Origin: Atherinomorus stipes
Lineage: Eukaryota > Chordata > Actinopteri > Atheriniformes > Atherinidae
Direction: 5' to 3'
DNA length: 64,000 nt
Assembly (NCBI GenBank): GCA_023101725.1
Contig: JALJCO010013448.1
Location: 248,001 to 312,000, forward strand
Shown: in pieces, positions 22,622-34,254 of the stretch
How positions within the stretch are numbered: the stretch's first letter is position 1
Layout of the letters: each line of letters opens with the position of its first letter
Translations under genes and position numbers: made by a program
Notes under the pieces: generated by a model
Told to the model about the DNA's origin: nothing
Databases searched by the model: none
What the model saw: the letters and a program-made list of their open reading frames with translations, nothing else

Positions 22622-23649
22622 AGGTACCATGACATCAAATTTCACTTTTCTGGGGTTTTGGGTGTATAATATGATCTGTTGTGCACTGATGAGGCCATGT
22701 GAATGTCCAGAGTGAGAATCAAAGTTCCTGTTTATGGTCTGTCAGCTTTGTCTCTCTGCTCAGAAACAGTTGAATCAGACAGCAGGCTATCATTCTATGT
22801 AGTTCTATCATTCTACGTAGTTCCATCATTCTACGTAGTTCTATCATTCTACGTAGTTCTATCATTCTATGTAGTTCTATCATTCTACGTAGTTCCATCA
22901 TTCTACGTAGTTCCATCATTCTACGTAGTTCCATCATTCTACGTAGTTCCATCATTCTACGTAGTTCTATCATTCTACGTAGTTCTATCATTCTATGTAG
23001 TTCTATCATTCTACGTAGTTCTATCATTCTACGTAGTTCCATCATTCTACGTAATTTAATTGCTCCAATAAGAGCACACTATCAAGTAAACAGCGCCCCC
23101 CCCCCCTCCCCCTCTCTCCTAACGGTTTATGCACCATCCGCTCCCCCCCTCCCCTCCCTGTCTGATTCAGCTGGCAGCTGCATGTATGGAGCTAGTAGTA
23201 ACTTCTGTGCAGTCAGGTCTGGGTTTTCAAACAAATGGATTTAAAAGAAAACTTCTGCAGCAACACTGAGGGAGGGGGCCACAACCTTGTCATTACCTGT
23301 AAGTTTATTTATTTTCTAAATGCTGTCTTGTCTGATAAACGTAGCTCACTGTCTGAAGCGCCCATGTTGCTAGCAGTTAGCCTTTAGCAAACTCCGACCG
23401 CAGCTTGACCTAGATTCTCCAAATAAGGTCATAGCCAAATAAGGTGTAGCCAATCAAAATGAAGTCAACGTGGTCTCCGGGTAAAGCTCCATATCATCAC
23501 CGGACCCAACTGTATTACTGAGGAAGTGAGGTCTGGCGTTTCAAAACAATACTTCGCTGTAATAAATGCCGTTTTTTTCTTTGGAGTATTTACATATAAA
23601 GTAATGCCAACAACATAAACTAGTTTTTAACTGTTATGTCATCACTCCT
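22622..23649. mobile_element. TTAA-flanked non-autonomous element
   Basis: TTAA (22618-22621) then AGGTACCATGACAT, and at the other end ATGTCATCACTCCT then TTAA (23650-23653). The termini match as AGGnnnnATGACAT. TTAA duplication suggests a piggyBac-type transposase. The element carries the 18-bp minisatellite and a C-rich stretch (23096-23160), and no transposase frame. Confidence 0.65.
22787..23053 (+). repeat. 18-bp minisatellite, about 15 units
   Basis: The unit is ATCATTCTACGTAGTTCT with C/T variation at two positions (TATG/TACG and TTCT/TTCC). Each unit holds the palindrome CTACGTAG. Because 18 is divisible by three it yields long LSFYVV and RMIELR frames on both strands, which are not genes. 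Confidence 0.95.
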
Positions 23650-23712
23650 TTAATAGTTTTGAAACTTGTTTTTATCTCTACGCTAATGAACTGATTGGCA
23701 GCCCCTGGATAC

Positions 23713-23985
23713 ACTGCAAAAACTCTGATTTAGCAAGTATATTTTTCTAAATTCTAGTCAAAATATCTCATCACACTCAAACAGTTGTGTGAAAAAGTGT
23801 TTCCCCCTTCCTGATTTTTTTTTGCATGTTTGTCACACTTAAATGTTTCAGATCATCAAACAAATTTAAATATTAGACAAAGATAACACAAGTTAACACA
23901 AAATGTAGTTTTTAAATGACGATTTTTATTAGTAAGGGGGAAAAATCCAAACCTACATGGCCCTGTGTGAAAAACTGATTCAATA
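23713..23985 (+). mobile_element. Tc1-like terminus in a dispersed repeat
   Basis: 23713-23780 (CACTGCAAAAACTC, AGCAAGTATATTTTTCT, ATATCTCATCACACT) matches the fragment at 9560-9708 in reverse. From 23782, CAGTTGTGTGAAAAAGTG, TTTGTCACACTTAAATG and CCTACATGGCCCTGTGTGAA follow, an inverted-terminal region I recognise from fish Tc1-like transposons. Only one end is present. Confidence 0.6.
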
Positions 23986-24429
23986 ATTTATTTAAACTTT
24001 TCTCAGAATTTATTTTGAACTTCCAAACATAACAGACATTTTCTGCATCAACAGCTGATTTTCTCTATTTTCCTCTTTAAAATCTTCTTTCCGACGAGTG
24101 TTAGATGATTGCTTTCTAGATGAAGCTTGCAGATAGCATTAGCATTAACGTTAGTGTTAGCATTAGCTGGTGCTGCATCCATATTTCTCAGCTCTGCTTC
24201 GTTATCTCCGTTCACTAATCCGTATTTAATAAATTAGATTTGATTTTTGCCTCTTTAGGGGCAATTTGGGAGCATTTCTGTCTTCATTATTTAGTTTTAA
24301 TACTTCTTCACACAGCTAGCTGAGTGTCTTCTTCTGCTTGTTTGTTAAACTCTGACAAATTAGCACCACCAGGTGGGGGAGGCTAGATTGCAGCTCATCC
24401 AGTCATAAATAACAGTGTAAATATACGGT

Positions 24430-25281
24430 CCTCGCGGCCCACATGTGGAAAAGAAAAGTTTTTTCACGGCCCGAGCTTGGGCTGCGGCCCCATGGTTAAG
24501 AATTACTGATTGGCCACCCCACCGATATTTAACAGGTATTTAATCGATATTTAACCGATCAGGCTGCTGTTTCTAAAGTCTAAAAAACCCCATAACAACT
24601 ACTTCAAAAACTTCTTTTTTACAGACTTTAAAACTTCTAAAGACAATTTCTTTTAGGATGTTCTGTGTGAACAGTTTATGCACACTCATTTGTGTAAGTA
24701 ACCAAATATTAAGGCTGGGAAAAAATATCGACGCACTGAAATATCGCCATAGTTTCATCTGCAGATTTCATTTAGATATTTGAAAACGGGATATTGATCT
24801 ATTTTACCTACGAAATCTTGCGAGATTTTTTTCGTTCCATTACGAAATCTTGTGGGTTTTTATGAAATCTCACGAGATTTTGTAACGGAACGAAAAAATC
24901 TTTTTGTTGGTAAAATAGATTGATACCACATTTTTAACTATCGATATATCAGCATATGACAATATCGCGATATTTCAGTGTATCAATATTTTCTCCCACC
25001 CCTACCAAATATTCCCTTTTTTTGGGTTATTTTCTTTTCTCAGGGAGAAGAAAATTCAGGTGGTTCTAGGATGTAACGCACGTATTAGTTTATTTGAACA
25101 ACTGATTAAGTTTTACTTGTTCTACATAACACAAGTTGAGGTATTTTTCTACTTTTGCACAAGGAATGAATATCACAACATTTATTTTTCAGCTTTGATA
25201 TTGTTATCGATATCGGCCACATGAGTTTTAGAATATCGGCATATTGGATATCGGCCAAACTTCCAATATTGTGCATCCCTA
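24430..25281. mobile_element. truncated hAT-like MITE carrying the hairpin element
   Basis: The right end TTGTGCATCCCTA terminates at 25281 after GATATTGTTATCGATATCGGCC and ATCGGCATATTGGATATCGG. The left terminus is not recognisable. The body shares TTTACAGACTTTAAAACTTC with the 12.6-kb copy, and TTCAGGTGGTTCTAGGAT with the 37.7-kb copy. Confidence 0.65.
24710..25004. mobile_element. hairpin MITE with perfect 8-bp target duplication
   Basis: TAAGGCTGGGAAAAAATATC at 24710 pairs with TATTTTCTCCCACCCCTA ending at 25004. CCAAATAT flanks both sides exactly (24702-24709 and 25005-25012), placing it in the hAT superfamily. Inner palindromes include CGAAATCTTGCGAGATTT and CTCACGAGATTTTGTAACGG. Confidence 0.9.
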
Positions 25282-25289
25282 TTGCACAC

Positions 25290-26278
25290 ATTCCTCCGTG
25301 CAAGCGTTTCATTTATTCTACATCTATTCTAGATGCTTTGGATGTGGGGATCATGAGGAGAAGCCAGACAGCCAGCGACCGTCAGTTTGCTTTAAAATTA
25401 GGTTGAAGCTTCAGTAACATTATTAAACGGACGTTTCCCCGTCAGGGCTGCTTCATGTCCGGCTCAGGACTTAAAGCAGAGCTCATTTATATCTGAGGAC
25501 AGACCACATATTTGTCTTCTTATACATCTCGTGTATGTTTTCTGGGACATTTTTTATGCTTAATGTTTGTTGTTTGTGTGGAGACTCGCTTGAACTCTTG
25601 TTATGCATCGATTTTTCCCAGAACACCTCAAGGCTGAGCTCTTCCTGGACGTCTCTGACTCCATGACGACACCAGTCTCGCTTGATTGGATGTGATAGTT
25701 TCCAGATGCTGATACGTTAAGATGCCTGATCATTTTATTTGTTCCGGTTCAGAAACATGCTTCAGCAATTTTTACAACAAAAGAGAAAGTTGAGAGTGTC
25801 TCCTGGATTTCAGAGGGGAAACAACACGAATGCATCATCAGGAAATCAGTCATTAACCACGAGGCATAATCTGCAACAAGCACAACAGCTTGGTTTTTCC
25901 AATTTTAACAAACTTCCTCATCATAGTAAGTTTACAAAAACTGGTACTTGGGGTACTTGGAGATCCTCCAGGGCAACCGAGAAAATAAAAGGGGGATAAC
26001 TACAATCTTTTCTATCTCCGTGACTTCACTTTATACGATGAGGTGAGTCAGGATTACTACACGCATGTGGAAAAGTACAGATATGTGCACTTAAAATAAC
26101 TTCTGGATGTGAAAAAGTTACTGTGATCATGATGTGGAATACTGGATGTTTTACTTCCAGATACTGAGATTAGATGTTTACTGGTTTAGTCGATCCACTG
26201 TAATCTGGAAGTTGGAATAAACGTGGAAATTAGTAAATATGTCGTAAGAAATTTACATACATAAAAATGTAAAATAAT

Positions 26279-26309
<31 letters not shown>

Positions 26310-26338
26310 AAACATTAGAGATGTTTGATATAGGCTTA

Positions 26339-26369
<31 letters not shown>

Positions 26370-26560
26370 GATAAACCGATATTGTTCAACTCTTAAATTC
26401 CGATGTCCAATATCAACAATACAGATATATGCAGACAACTGTGAGGTTGTATCTCTCATATTCTGAGAAATACACCGATATTCTGCCCCGAGCGCAAATA
26501 TGGTAGCATTAGATACTACCATATATCAGATACTAGCAGGTATTAGCCAACATGTGGCTA
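25290..26560. other. intronic sequence with simple repeats
   Basis: No gene. It contains (CA)n at about 26289-26308, a T run at 26339-26359 and a degenerate GATATC-rich hAT-like fragment at about 26310-26475. Confidence 0.45.
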
Positions 26561-26759
26561 ATTCTAATGTTTCTGACCATAGATATAAACACTAGATGCC
26601 GCCTTCGGACCCGTAGCGTACGACAGCTCGGCCGCCATCTTGGGCAGGGGTTTCTTCCAAACAGTTGGGTCCATATCGGTGGTTCGGTGTCGTTTCTTTG
26701 ACTTCATGCTGAAAGATTCAGCCGTCTGCAGCTCATTTCAGACCAGAAGACTTGGACAG

Positions 26760-26960
26760 AACTGGACAATCAACTCGTTTGAAAGGAGTGATACCATCTA
26801 GTTTTACTTTTTCTGATGTTTTTGCAAAGTTTGTATCATGATTGCTTTCTTGTTTTATTCTATTTCTATTTCATTTTTATTGCTGGGTATTTTTATGTGC
26901 AGCACTTTGGAGACATGTTCTGACTGAAATGTGCTTTATGAATAAAGTGGATTGGATGAT
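26760..26960 (+). mobile_element. LINE 3' tail fragment
   Basis: TGTGCAGCACTTTGGAGAC followed by GAAATGTGCTTTATGAATAAAG and GGATTGGATGA is the usual 3' end of fish L2/CR1-type LINEs. The upstream 26560-26760 (CATAGATATAAACACTAG, GCCGCCATCTTGG) looks like another dispersed repeat. Confidence 0.5.
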
Positions 26961-27091
26961 AATTTCTCACATGATCAAAATATTTCAGTGCTCATTAATG
27001 ATTCTAAAAGAAACGGTTAGAAAGTTATCCTTTTTGAATTTCCTGGTACACCACGCTGAAAAGGGGTAGAGGGAGAAATAAGAATAGAAAG

Positions 27092-27152
27092 AGGGGGGGG
27101 GCCCGGGGGGGAATAGGGGGGGGGGGGGGAGAAAAAAACAAGGGGGGGGGGG
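27092..27152 (+). repeat. dense G-run cluster
   Basis: Four or more G runs of 7 to 14 bases lie within about 60 bp (around 27093, 27105, 27116 and 27142), separated by short A-rich spacers. This meets the simple pattern for a stable G-quadruplex on the plus strand. Isolated runs also occur at about 27401 (C10) and 27545 (G10). Confidence 0.8.
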
Positions 27153-27159
27153 ATCAATG

Positions 27160-28600
27160 GAAGAATTAAAAAAGGTGTGTTTCTACTTCTTAGTGAATTA
27201 AAATTGAGGCATTTAAAACAATACTGGATCGAACTGAAATGGAATTGAACTGTCAGGTTCTAAACGTCACCGAGTGGTGGTGGAAATTTATTGGCGGGAA
27301 AAGAAATATATATGGGAAACATATGAAGCGATGATGTAACAGAGAAAAACAGTCTCCCTGTTTGTGTGTTCGCCGTTACGAAGGTCACGTCTGAGGATCC
27401 CCCCCCCCCCTCCTGCTCTCCCACAACCAATTTCCTTCTGCTTAATTTGTGATGGGATTATCCCGGCGGTCCGAAGGGTTCGGCTGGTCCCAGGTTTAAT
27501 AACCGGCGCTGCCACTTCAGAGCGAGCCAGCAATCGATCCGGATGGGGGGGGGGGTTGGCTAATAAAAAGAGGCCCTAATCCCGCCCCTGTAGTGAGGGA
27601 TTACAGTCAGGGCGCGGGGTCATCGCCATGTACACACACCAGAATACACCGCAGAGAGGTGGGACGATTACCTCGTTCTGCTCTGTCCTTCATTTATCTT
27701 TCACACTGACCTTGTTTGAAGCTAAAACACATTAGCTCGTATAAATCACGGTGAATGGAATCAGTCATACATATACACCACAACAAGTCAATATCAAAGT
27801 CATTTTCTGTCACGTGAGGTTGGAAATCTGGGTGACCGTGAGCCACCGGGGGCGCGGGTATCGTCTTTCGGTATATCTGAGACGAATGTGCTGATTTAGA
27901 AAGATTCATTTCAAGTGTTCTGGCAGGAAGAAAAACACAGTTTAACCAAGTTTCTGATTTATGGGACAGAAAAGACCCTTCCAGGTCTTCAGTATTCTGA
28001 CAGAGACCCGGTAACGCGTGACTGAAAACTATCAATAGTACTCTTTCGTTCATTCTACTTAAAGTATTAGCGAAAATCAAGGAGTTTTACTGCAGATAAT
28101 GTCTGATATAGAAGCTGCCATCATTACTGGATGAACACCGAAGGGCGACTCAACGCAATATCTTCCAAGGACTCAAAGTGATGCAGAAACTTTACTGGTA
28201 AGTAAATGCACGTATAAACTACTAGAAATAAGGTCCAGGTTGGAAAAAGAAGTAAGTTATCCTTTAAATGTTTCTGTCCACATTCTTCACTAAGAGGCAT
28301 TAATGTCTGATGATCAGTGGCAGCTTTTAGTTTAGTTTTCAGTCTGGTTCATGGAGCAGAGGTGAACGTGTCCTGCTGTGTCTGCAGCCTCTAGTGTGTG
28401 CTATGAGACGGGGGGGGGGGCGGCAACGCGCAGTACATGAAATGTTCGTTCACGTCGGTCTCCTAAGTCTCCAATAAGCTAGCAGTTTTATTAAAAGAAA
28501 GTTATCACAGGGTCTGAAAACTTGCTAAATATCAGCAACAAAGTCGCTGCGTTGTGCCGCGTGCATCAGCGTAATCGGGTGTACCAGAAACTCGGTACTC
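27160..28600. other. intronic sequence, no gene
   Basis: Single-copy-looking DNA. The 128-residue minus-strand frame at 27694-28080 has no recognisable domain, and I treat it as chance. Confidence 0.4.
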
Positions 28601-28732
28601 ACAGATGTGGGCATCGAAAATAGGAATCGAAATTTAAAAATTTCAACGATTCCGGGAGAATCGGAGCGTTAGTCCCGGTTCCCCTCGATTATCGATACCC
28701 AACCCTGAAAACATAATCAGTGATGTCAAATA

Positions 28733-29141
28733 CAGTCGTGCTCAAGATTATTAACACCCTCCAATTAAAGGAGGAAAAAATCAGCTGTCAGTGAAGTTAA
28801 GTTGAAACTGACAAAAGTGATAATAAATAAAAATTCTATGAAAATCATGACACTGAATTTGAATTGTGGTTCAAAAGAAATATTAAAAACAAACACACAA
28901 AAAATAAAACAAGCCAACAAGCATGATGCTGGTCCACATTTTACAGGACAGGTGCTCCGATGTGTCTTTTTATTATTATTATTTCCTACCACAACTCAAA
29001 CACAATATTTTATTTCACTAAATTGTAATTTAGTACATTTTTATATATTATTACTTTATTTAGTTTCTTGTTATTTGAATTATTATTGTGAATTTAGTCT
29101 TTTCTTTAATTGGAGATTGTCAATAATCTTGAGCACGACTG
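28733..29141. mobile_element. Tc1-like MITE copy 3, intact
   Basis: CAGTCGTGCTCAAGATTATT at 28733 is mirrored by AATAATCTTGAGCACGACTG ending at 29141, with TA on both sides (28731-28732, 29142-29143). Termini are about 40 bp. At 409 bp and without a transposase frame, it is a non-autonomous Tc1/mariner-type element and the reference for copies 1 and 2. Confidence 0.9.
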
Positions 29142-29269
29142 TAAGCGTTTTTCTTCCAGTCCCGTTTCTGTCCAGCACTTTTAGATTTCCCTGATGGTTT
29201 AGAACTTGTTTTAGTTTTATTAGGTGGATGAGCTGGATGAGTTGCACCTCTGCTGCAGATTGAATGAGT

Positions 29270-29790
29270 AAATGGTAAATGGACGGTACTTATATAGCGC
29301 TTTTCTAGTCATACTGACCACTCAAAGTGCTTTACACGGCAGGTCACATTCACCAAGACACACACACATTCATATACTCTCAAAAATAGAGGTACGAGAC
29401 AGGAACATTTCTGTACCTGTTCATTCATAATTGTTTCATAATAATCATAGTAATAATTATATATGTGTTTGGCCTAATATTTCTATAATAATTATTCATT
29501 TATTATTAGCATCTTTAATTGTTGCCATAATCTCTATTTTATTGACTTTTATTCATCATCTTTAATTGGTTTAATTGTACTTTATTCACTCATACAGCTT
29601 GATAAGGTACAAAAATGGACCAGGACTGAAGGTACAGCTTTGTAATCTTTTAAGTACAAACTGGCACCTCTATTTTTGAGTGTGTGCCCCCATAGGGACA
29701 TCGAGAGGCAAAGTGGGGTTTGGTGTCTTGCCCAAAGACACTTCGGCATGCAGTCTGGGGAAGCCTGGAAGAAAACTGCTCTTCCAACCT
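29270..29790 (+). repeat. fish dispersed repeat interrupted by a DNA element
   Basis: TAAATGGACGGTACTTATAT and AGCGCTTTTCTAGTC with GACCACTCAAAGTGCTTTAC is a very common fish repeat. It is interrupted at about 29378 and resumes at about 29687 with CCCCCATAGGGACATCGAG and CTTGCCCAAAGACACTTCGG. Confidence 0.65.
29378..29686 (-). mobile_element. CACTC-type non-autonomous DNA element
   Basis: ACTCTCAAAAATAGAGGTAC at the left and CACCTCTATTTTTGAGTG at the right are inverted. The interior (GGTACAAAAATGGACCA, TTATTATTAGCATC, TTGGCCTAATATTTCTATAA) matches 61093 onwards in opposite orientation. Superfamily is undecided; CACT termini would fit CACTA, but no target duplication is clear. Confidence 0.65.
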
Positions 29791-29799
29791 GAACTACAT

Positions 29800-30930
29800 C
29801 AGCAAATAAAAGCAAAAAATAACAATAAAATAAAAGCCTCCAAAATGTTTTCAGATTAAATCACCAGAGAGCTTCTGTATCACAAGATAAACATAAATCT
29901 GCTTTAAATTACACTCAACTAAATATACTAACCTTGCCCCCCCCCCCCGCCCACCATTAATGCAAAGAAAAAAAAAATCAACTTTCAACGCGGCGGTGAA
30001 AGACTTGGGAGGGTCAGCTCTAATGTATTAGCTCTGGAAGTTTCCAATCTTCAAATGGCATGAAGTGAAGAGTCCTCGCTGTATGTGAGCAGAGAGCGAA
30101 GCGTCCTCCTGTCCGCCTGCCAACTCCAGGTAATATTCCTGCGCTATGCTGATGAGGTTGGAGAGCACACTGAGAGCAAAGGCTTGTCTCAGCTTGTGTT
30201 CTTGTATTTCTACGTCTAAGAAGAGCATCTACCAGGACTGCAAATCGATTTAAGTAACAAAGAGGACAAATTCAGTGTGGAGGGGTGAGAGGACGGTCTC
30301 TTAAAACCTCCATAGTTCAGGATTCACTTTGGATTTGACGCTAAACCGAAAAAAGATGAAGAGAAACTGGAAGATTTCTAGTTCTAGACTAAATTTTGGT
30401 GGGTGCTGATGCTGCATGGTGGAAGGAAAAGGCAGATCTTAAACCCTGTTTCCAGCAGCAGGTGGACCAAAATAAGGATCTCCGTAGCGTTTCCACGGCA
30501 ACCATACCTTTATCCGCCAGATAGGGAAAGCTGCGTCAGCTACGTCGCAGCATGATGTCAGAGCAGCGCGAAGAAGAAGGTGACACAGAAACGACCGACA
30601 TCCAGCAGGTTGGACAATTTCTGCTTGTCATGCTGCGTTAAATCAAAAAATCAACCATACATTTTATCACGGTGCTGTTGCTGCTTCGTTCCTGCTGCTG
30701 AGTCACACAGGAAGTGATTATTCTTTCAACCAATCGGTGGCTTGAAGCGTGTCAAGCTCCGCCTTTTTGGGTCAAATCTGGAAGATTGGTACTTCAGAAG
30801 GGTGCCAAGAAATTTGGACCGGTTGGGTTGGATATAGGGGTACCGTCCCAGTTTCTGCCCAAGGCAACGCAAAAGACCGTGGATGAACCAAACGACCACC
30901 TCAGGTGGCCAACGATGACGACACCCGGAA
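29800..30930. other. intronic sequence, no gene
   Basis: Contains a C10-type run at 29938-29948 and otherwise mixed DNA. Overlapping frames on both strands at 30714-31085 lie partly in the next MITE and show no domain. Confidence 0.4.
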
Positions 30931-30933
30931 GAA

Positions 30934-31183
30934 CAGGGGCGGAGCAAGGGATGCCCAATCACTGGCCACCCCCACGCTTTCACCGGGCAACACTCAGAAG
31001 TTACAGAGACCCCGAGCTGCTTCCAAACCACTTCTCCTTCTTATTTTACACACTAGCTACTCCATACAGTTGGATGTATATGTAATATACTGTATATATA
31101 CATGCGCTCTGAGGTATCTACTTATGGCCACCCTCATGTGAGTAACTGCCCACCCCAGTGAAACATTTCTGGCTCCGCCACTG
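30934..31183. mobile_element. hAT-like MITE with 8-bp target duplication
   Basis: CAGGGGCGGAGCAAG at 30934 pairs with CTGGCTCCGCCACTG ending at 31183. The flanks CGGAAGAA and CTGAAGAA match at 7 of 8. It is 250 bp, has no transposase, and ends about 20 bp before a 21-bp-family repeat. Confidence 0.75.
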
Positions 31184-31199
31184 CTGAAGAAGTCAATAT

Positions 31200-32430
31200 T
31201 TGTAGTTCTCTCTTCATCTACTAGGGGCTGCATAACAGAGCAAATCCCCAAAGACAGCAGCAGATATAAACATGTTTACAGCAGGAATAAACATGTTTAC
31301 AGCAGAAATAAACATGTTTACAGCAGGAACAAACATGTTTACAGCAGACATAAACATGTTTACAGCAGAAATAAACGTTTACAGCAGATATAAACATGTT
31401 TACAGCAGGAATAAACATGTTTACAGCAGAAATAAACATGTTTACAGCAGAAATAAACATGTTTTCAGCAGATATAAACATGTTTACAGCAGGAATAAAC
31501 ATGTTTACAGCAGAAATAAAGATGTTTACAGCAGATATAAACATGTTTTCAGCAGGAATAAACATGTTTACAGCAGAAATAAACATGTTTACAGCAGGAA
31601 CAAACATGTTTACAGCAGAAATAAACATGTTTACAGCAGATATAAACATGTTTACAGCTGAAATAAACATGTTTACAGCAGAAATAAACATGTTTACAGC
31701 AGATATAAACATGTTTACAGCAGAAATAAACATGTTTACAGCAGATATAAACATGTTTACAGCAGGAATAAACATGTTTACAGGAGAAATAAACATGTTT
31801 TCAGCAGAAATAAACATGTTTACAGCAGAAATAAACATGTTTACAGCAGAAATGAACGTTTACAGCAGGAATAAACATGTTTACAGCATAAATAAACATG
31901 TTTTCAGCAGAAATAAACATGTTTACATCCTGGTTCAAACATCATTTTAGGTTTAATAGGTCAAGTTTACCTTCATATCAACTGTAAGGGGGTGAATTTT
32001 TTTTTTTATAACTCATCTGTTTAGATGTTATTTAATCTTGAAATTACACATAAATAAGGGCGTGTCCTTTTGATTGACAGGTGGCAGACCGGATGTCGGC
32101 CTGAAAACCGGTGGCTAACAGTTAGCTCCTTGTTAGCTCTCAGTTTGTAGCAGAGCAGCATAATGGTGATTTTAAGTCAGATAATAGCACGTCTAAGCGT
32201 GTCTGACCTTTATCCGCTGCTTAGGAGGGTAATCTTCGTTAGCTCCTGTTAGTTTTGAGTTAGCTTGGTTAGCATTTAGCCCAGAGTATGTCAGCTGTCA
32301 ATCATTTTCCCAGAGGCCACACTTTGCCCGTTTTAGCATTTTCCGGGAGTGACGACAGCCGTGACACGGCAAGATGGTGACGGTGGGACACACCTGAACG
32401 GGTGACGTAGCAGAAGGTTCGTCTATGGGA
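31200..32430 (+). repeat. dispersed repeat (21-bp family), expanded copy
   Basis: The order is TTCATCTACTAGGGGCTGCA, AGCAAATCCCC, the minisatellite (31256-31927), CTGGTTCAAACATCATTTTAGG, AGGTCAAGTTTACC, AACTCATCTGTTTAGATG, GGGCGTGTCCTTTTGATTGA, and a 3' body with GTTAGCTC motifs and CACGGCAAGATGG. The same order is found at 34255-34912 with almost no expansion. Confidence 0.85.
31256..31927 (+). repeat. 21-bp minisatellite, about 32 units
   Basis: The unit is TTTACAGCAGAAATAAACATG with variants (GATATAAAC, GGAATAAAC, TTTTCAGC, one 18-bp short unit at about 31376). Long MFTAEIN and MFISAVN frames on the two strands are artefacts of a 21-bp period. Confidence 0.95.
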
Positions 32431-34254
32431 GCAACACGACATGGACCCGCTGGTGGAAACGGAGCGTTCGTGACGAGACTGACGGAGGAACGGGATTGGA
32501 CGATACAGGTCGTGCAGGGCAGCCATGATGGATTATTTCACTTAGAAACGTAACTGTGTCTGACACGTCCAAAAACCGCGTGATTCCGACGAGAGACAGA
32601 ACAGAGTCTGATTGTTCACGTTGCCATGACAACATGTCTTCTGAGTCTGATCTTCAACTCAAATCACCACACAACCCACATTGCTGTGATATTTGCTTTA
32701 TAGAAAATATTCAGCTTTTCGTATCTTACTTAGATGAATTCATAAAAATATTCAAATGGATATTTAAAGAGGTAAAAGCTTTAAAATAATTAAATCTTTG
32801 ATATTTTTTGGCAGGTCTGAATGTGTTCAAGTGATAAACAGCAGGTCACCAGAGGGAGTTTCTGGCACTGCATAAAAATTACAAACAGAATCAAATCAGT
32901 TTTGATGCTGCTCTTTGACATATGCGAGTGTCTAATCACCACATAAGACCCATCCCTGTAATATTTATTATATGGAAAATAATTCAGTTTTTGTGGGGTT
33001 TTTTTGTAATGAATGAGTCAGCAATTCAAACATTCGAACTGGCATTTAAAGGGTTAAAATCCTAAAAACAGTTGAATGTTTGGAAGTTTTTAAGTAGGGC
33101 AGAAGTTGTTTAAATAATTTATGAGGAAAAAAGAAAAGCAGAAAAATATGAATGATGATGATTTTATAAGAGTTTTTGTGCAGGGACATTTTAGTCCTGG
33201 AGAGTGAAAATGAATCTGCTGAGTGTAAAAGATACGTGAGGGGAAAAGACGCCGGATTTCAAAATAACTGTCTAAAAAGAAGAGTTACTGCAAAAACTGA
33301 TGCTGAAATGATAAAAGTATCCTGATGAAGGCATACGGGTTAAAACACCACAGTGTTCAGATGGCAGCTATGTGGGGGGTTAGTAAGTAAATATATGTAA
33401 CATTACTGTATAAAAACCAAAGGCCACCAAATATTGCAGGGTGCAGGGACGTTCGAGTTTATGGACTAAATGAAGTGATATTCAAACACAAATGTGTGCT
33501 GGTGTGATCAGGGATGCAGACTTTCTGGTGGGGGTTTTTATCTCCGTGGCTCTCGAGCCCCCGTGCACTCTGGCTTTCTGCTTTTACGTCAAACTGATTT
33601 AAATATAAATGCCAAGCGGCCGTCGCTTCATGAAAAGTCTATAAGCTTTTTTTAGTCGGAGCTTCTTTGAATACTTGAAGTCAGTTCGGGGTGAATAAGT
33701 GATGGCACTGAGCCATTTTTACTCTGAATACATACTGATGTCCCTCGTGTTCAGCGCGGGGGGGGGGAAACGGGGGGTCAGTGTTTGGGAGGCAGTAATT
33801 GTGGGAACCAACGTGATGGAGATGGAACTGAAACATGATTTCTAAAGTCTGCTGGTCAGCGACGAGGCCGAACAGGGTCACGAACCCCGAAGCAAAAGCT
33901 CCTGTGAAACCTCCAGCACAGACGAATCTGACGTTCGTTTCCACGCCGAGACTAAACAAACATGAGCTGAAAGAATCAGACGTAATTCCTCACAGACGGA
34001 GGGAAACCTTCAGGATCGGTCATCAGGACCGATGCTTTCAGCACAGACACGACGCTGCTGAAGCGAAGGCCGCCAACATCAGGGAAACGTGTTTCATCAC
34101 TGCAGCTGATGAGGAGGAGCCGTGAATCTTCCTCAGCCTGATATGTGCCAAACTGGGGGCTGATTAAACGCACAACATGAGGCGCTTTCGGACTGTAGGA
34201 ACCAAGGGGCAAACTCCGCCTCAGAACAGTGAAGCTCGCTTGCTTGTTGCAAAT
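32430..34254. other. intronic sequence, no gene
   Basis: Mostly AT-rich, single-copy-looking DNA. A G9 run lies at about 33758-33766. Antiparallel frames at 33681-34212 have no domain. Confidence 0.4.

Noticed and set aside
22703..23059. LSFYVV / RMIELR repeat frames
   Set aside because: 18-bp minisatellite translated in frame; not a protein.
27694..28080. 128-residue minus-strand frame
   Set aside because: No domain, no splice or promoter context, and composition like the surrounding intron.
31221..31950. MFTAEIN / MFISAVN frames, also at 18.9-20.0 and 63.1-63.8 kb
   Set aside because: The 21-bp period keeps all frames open. The same peptides appear wherever the minisatellite occurs and on both strands.
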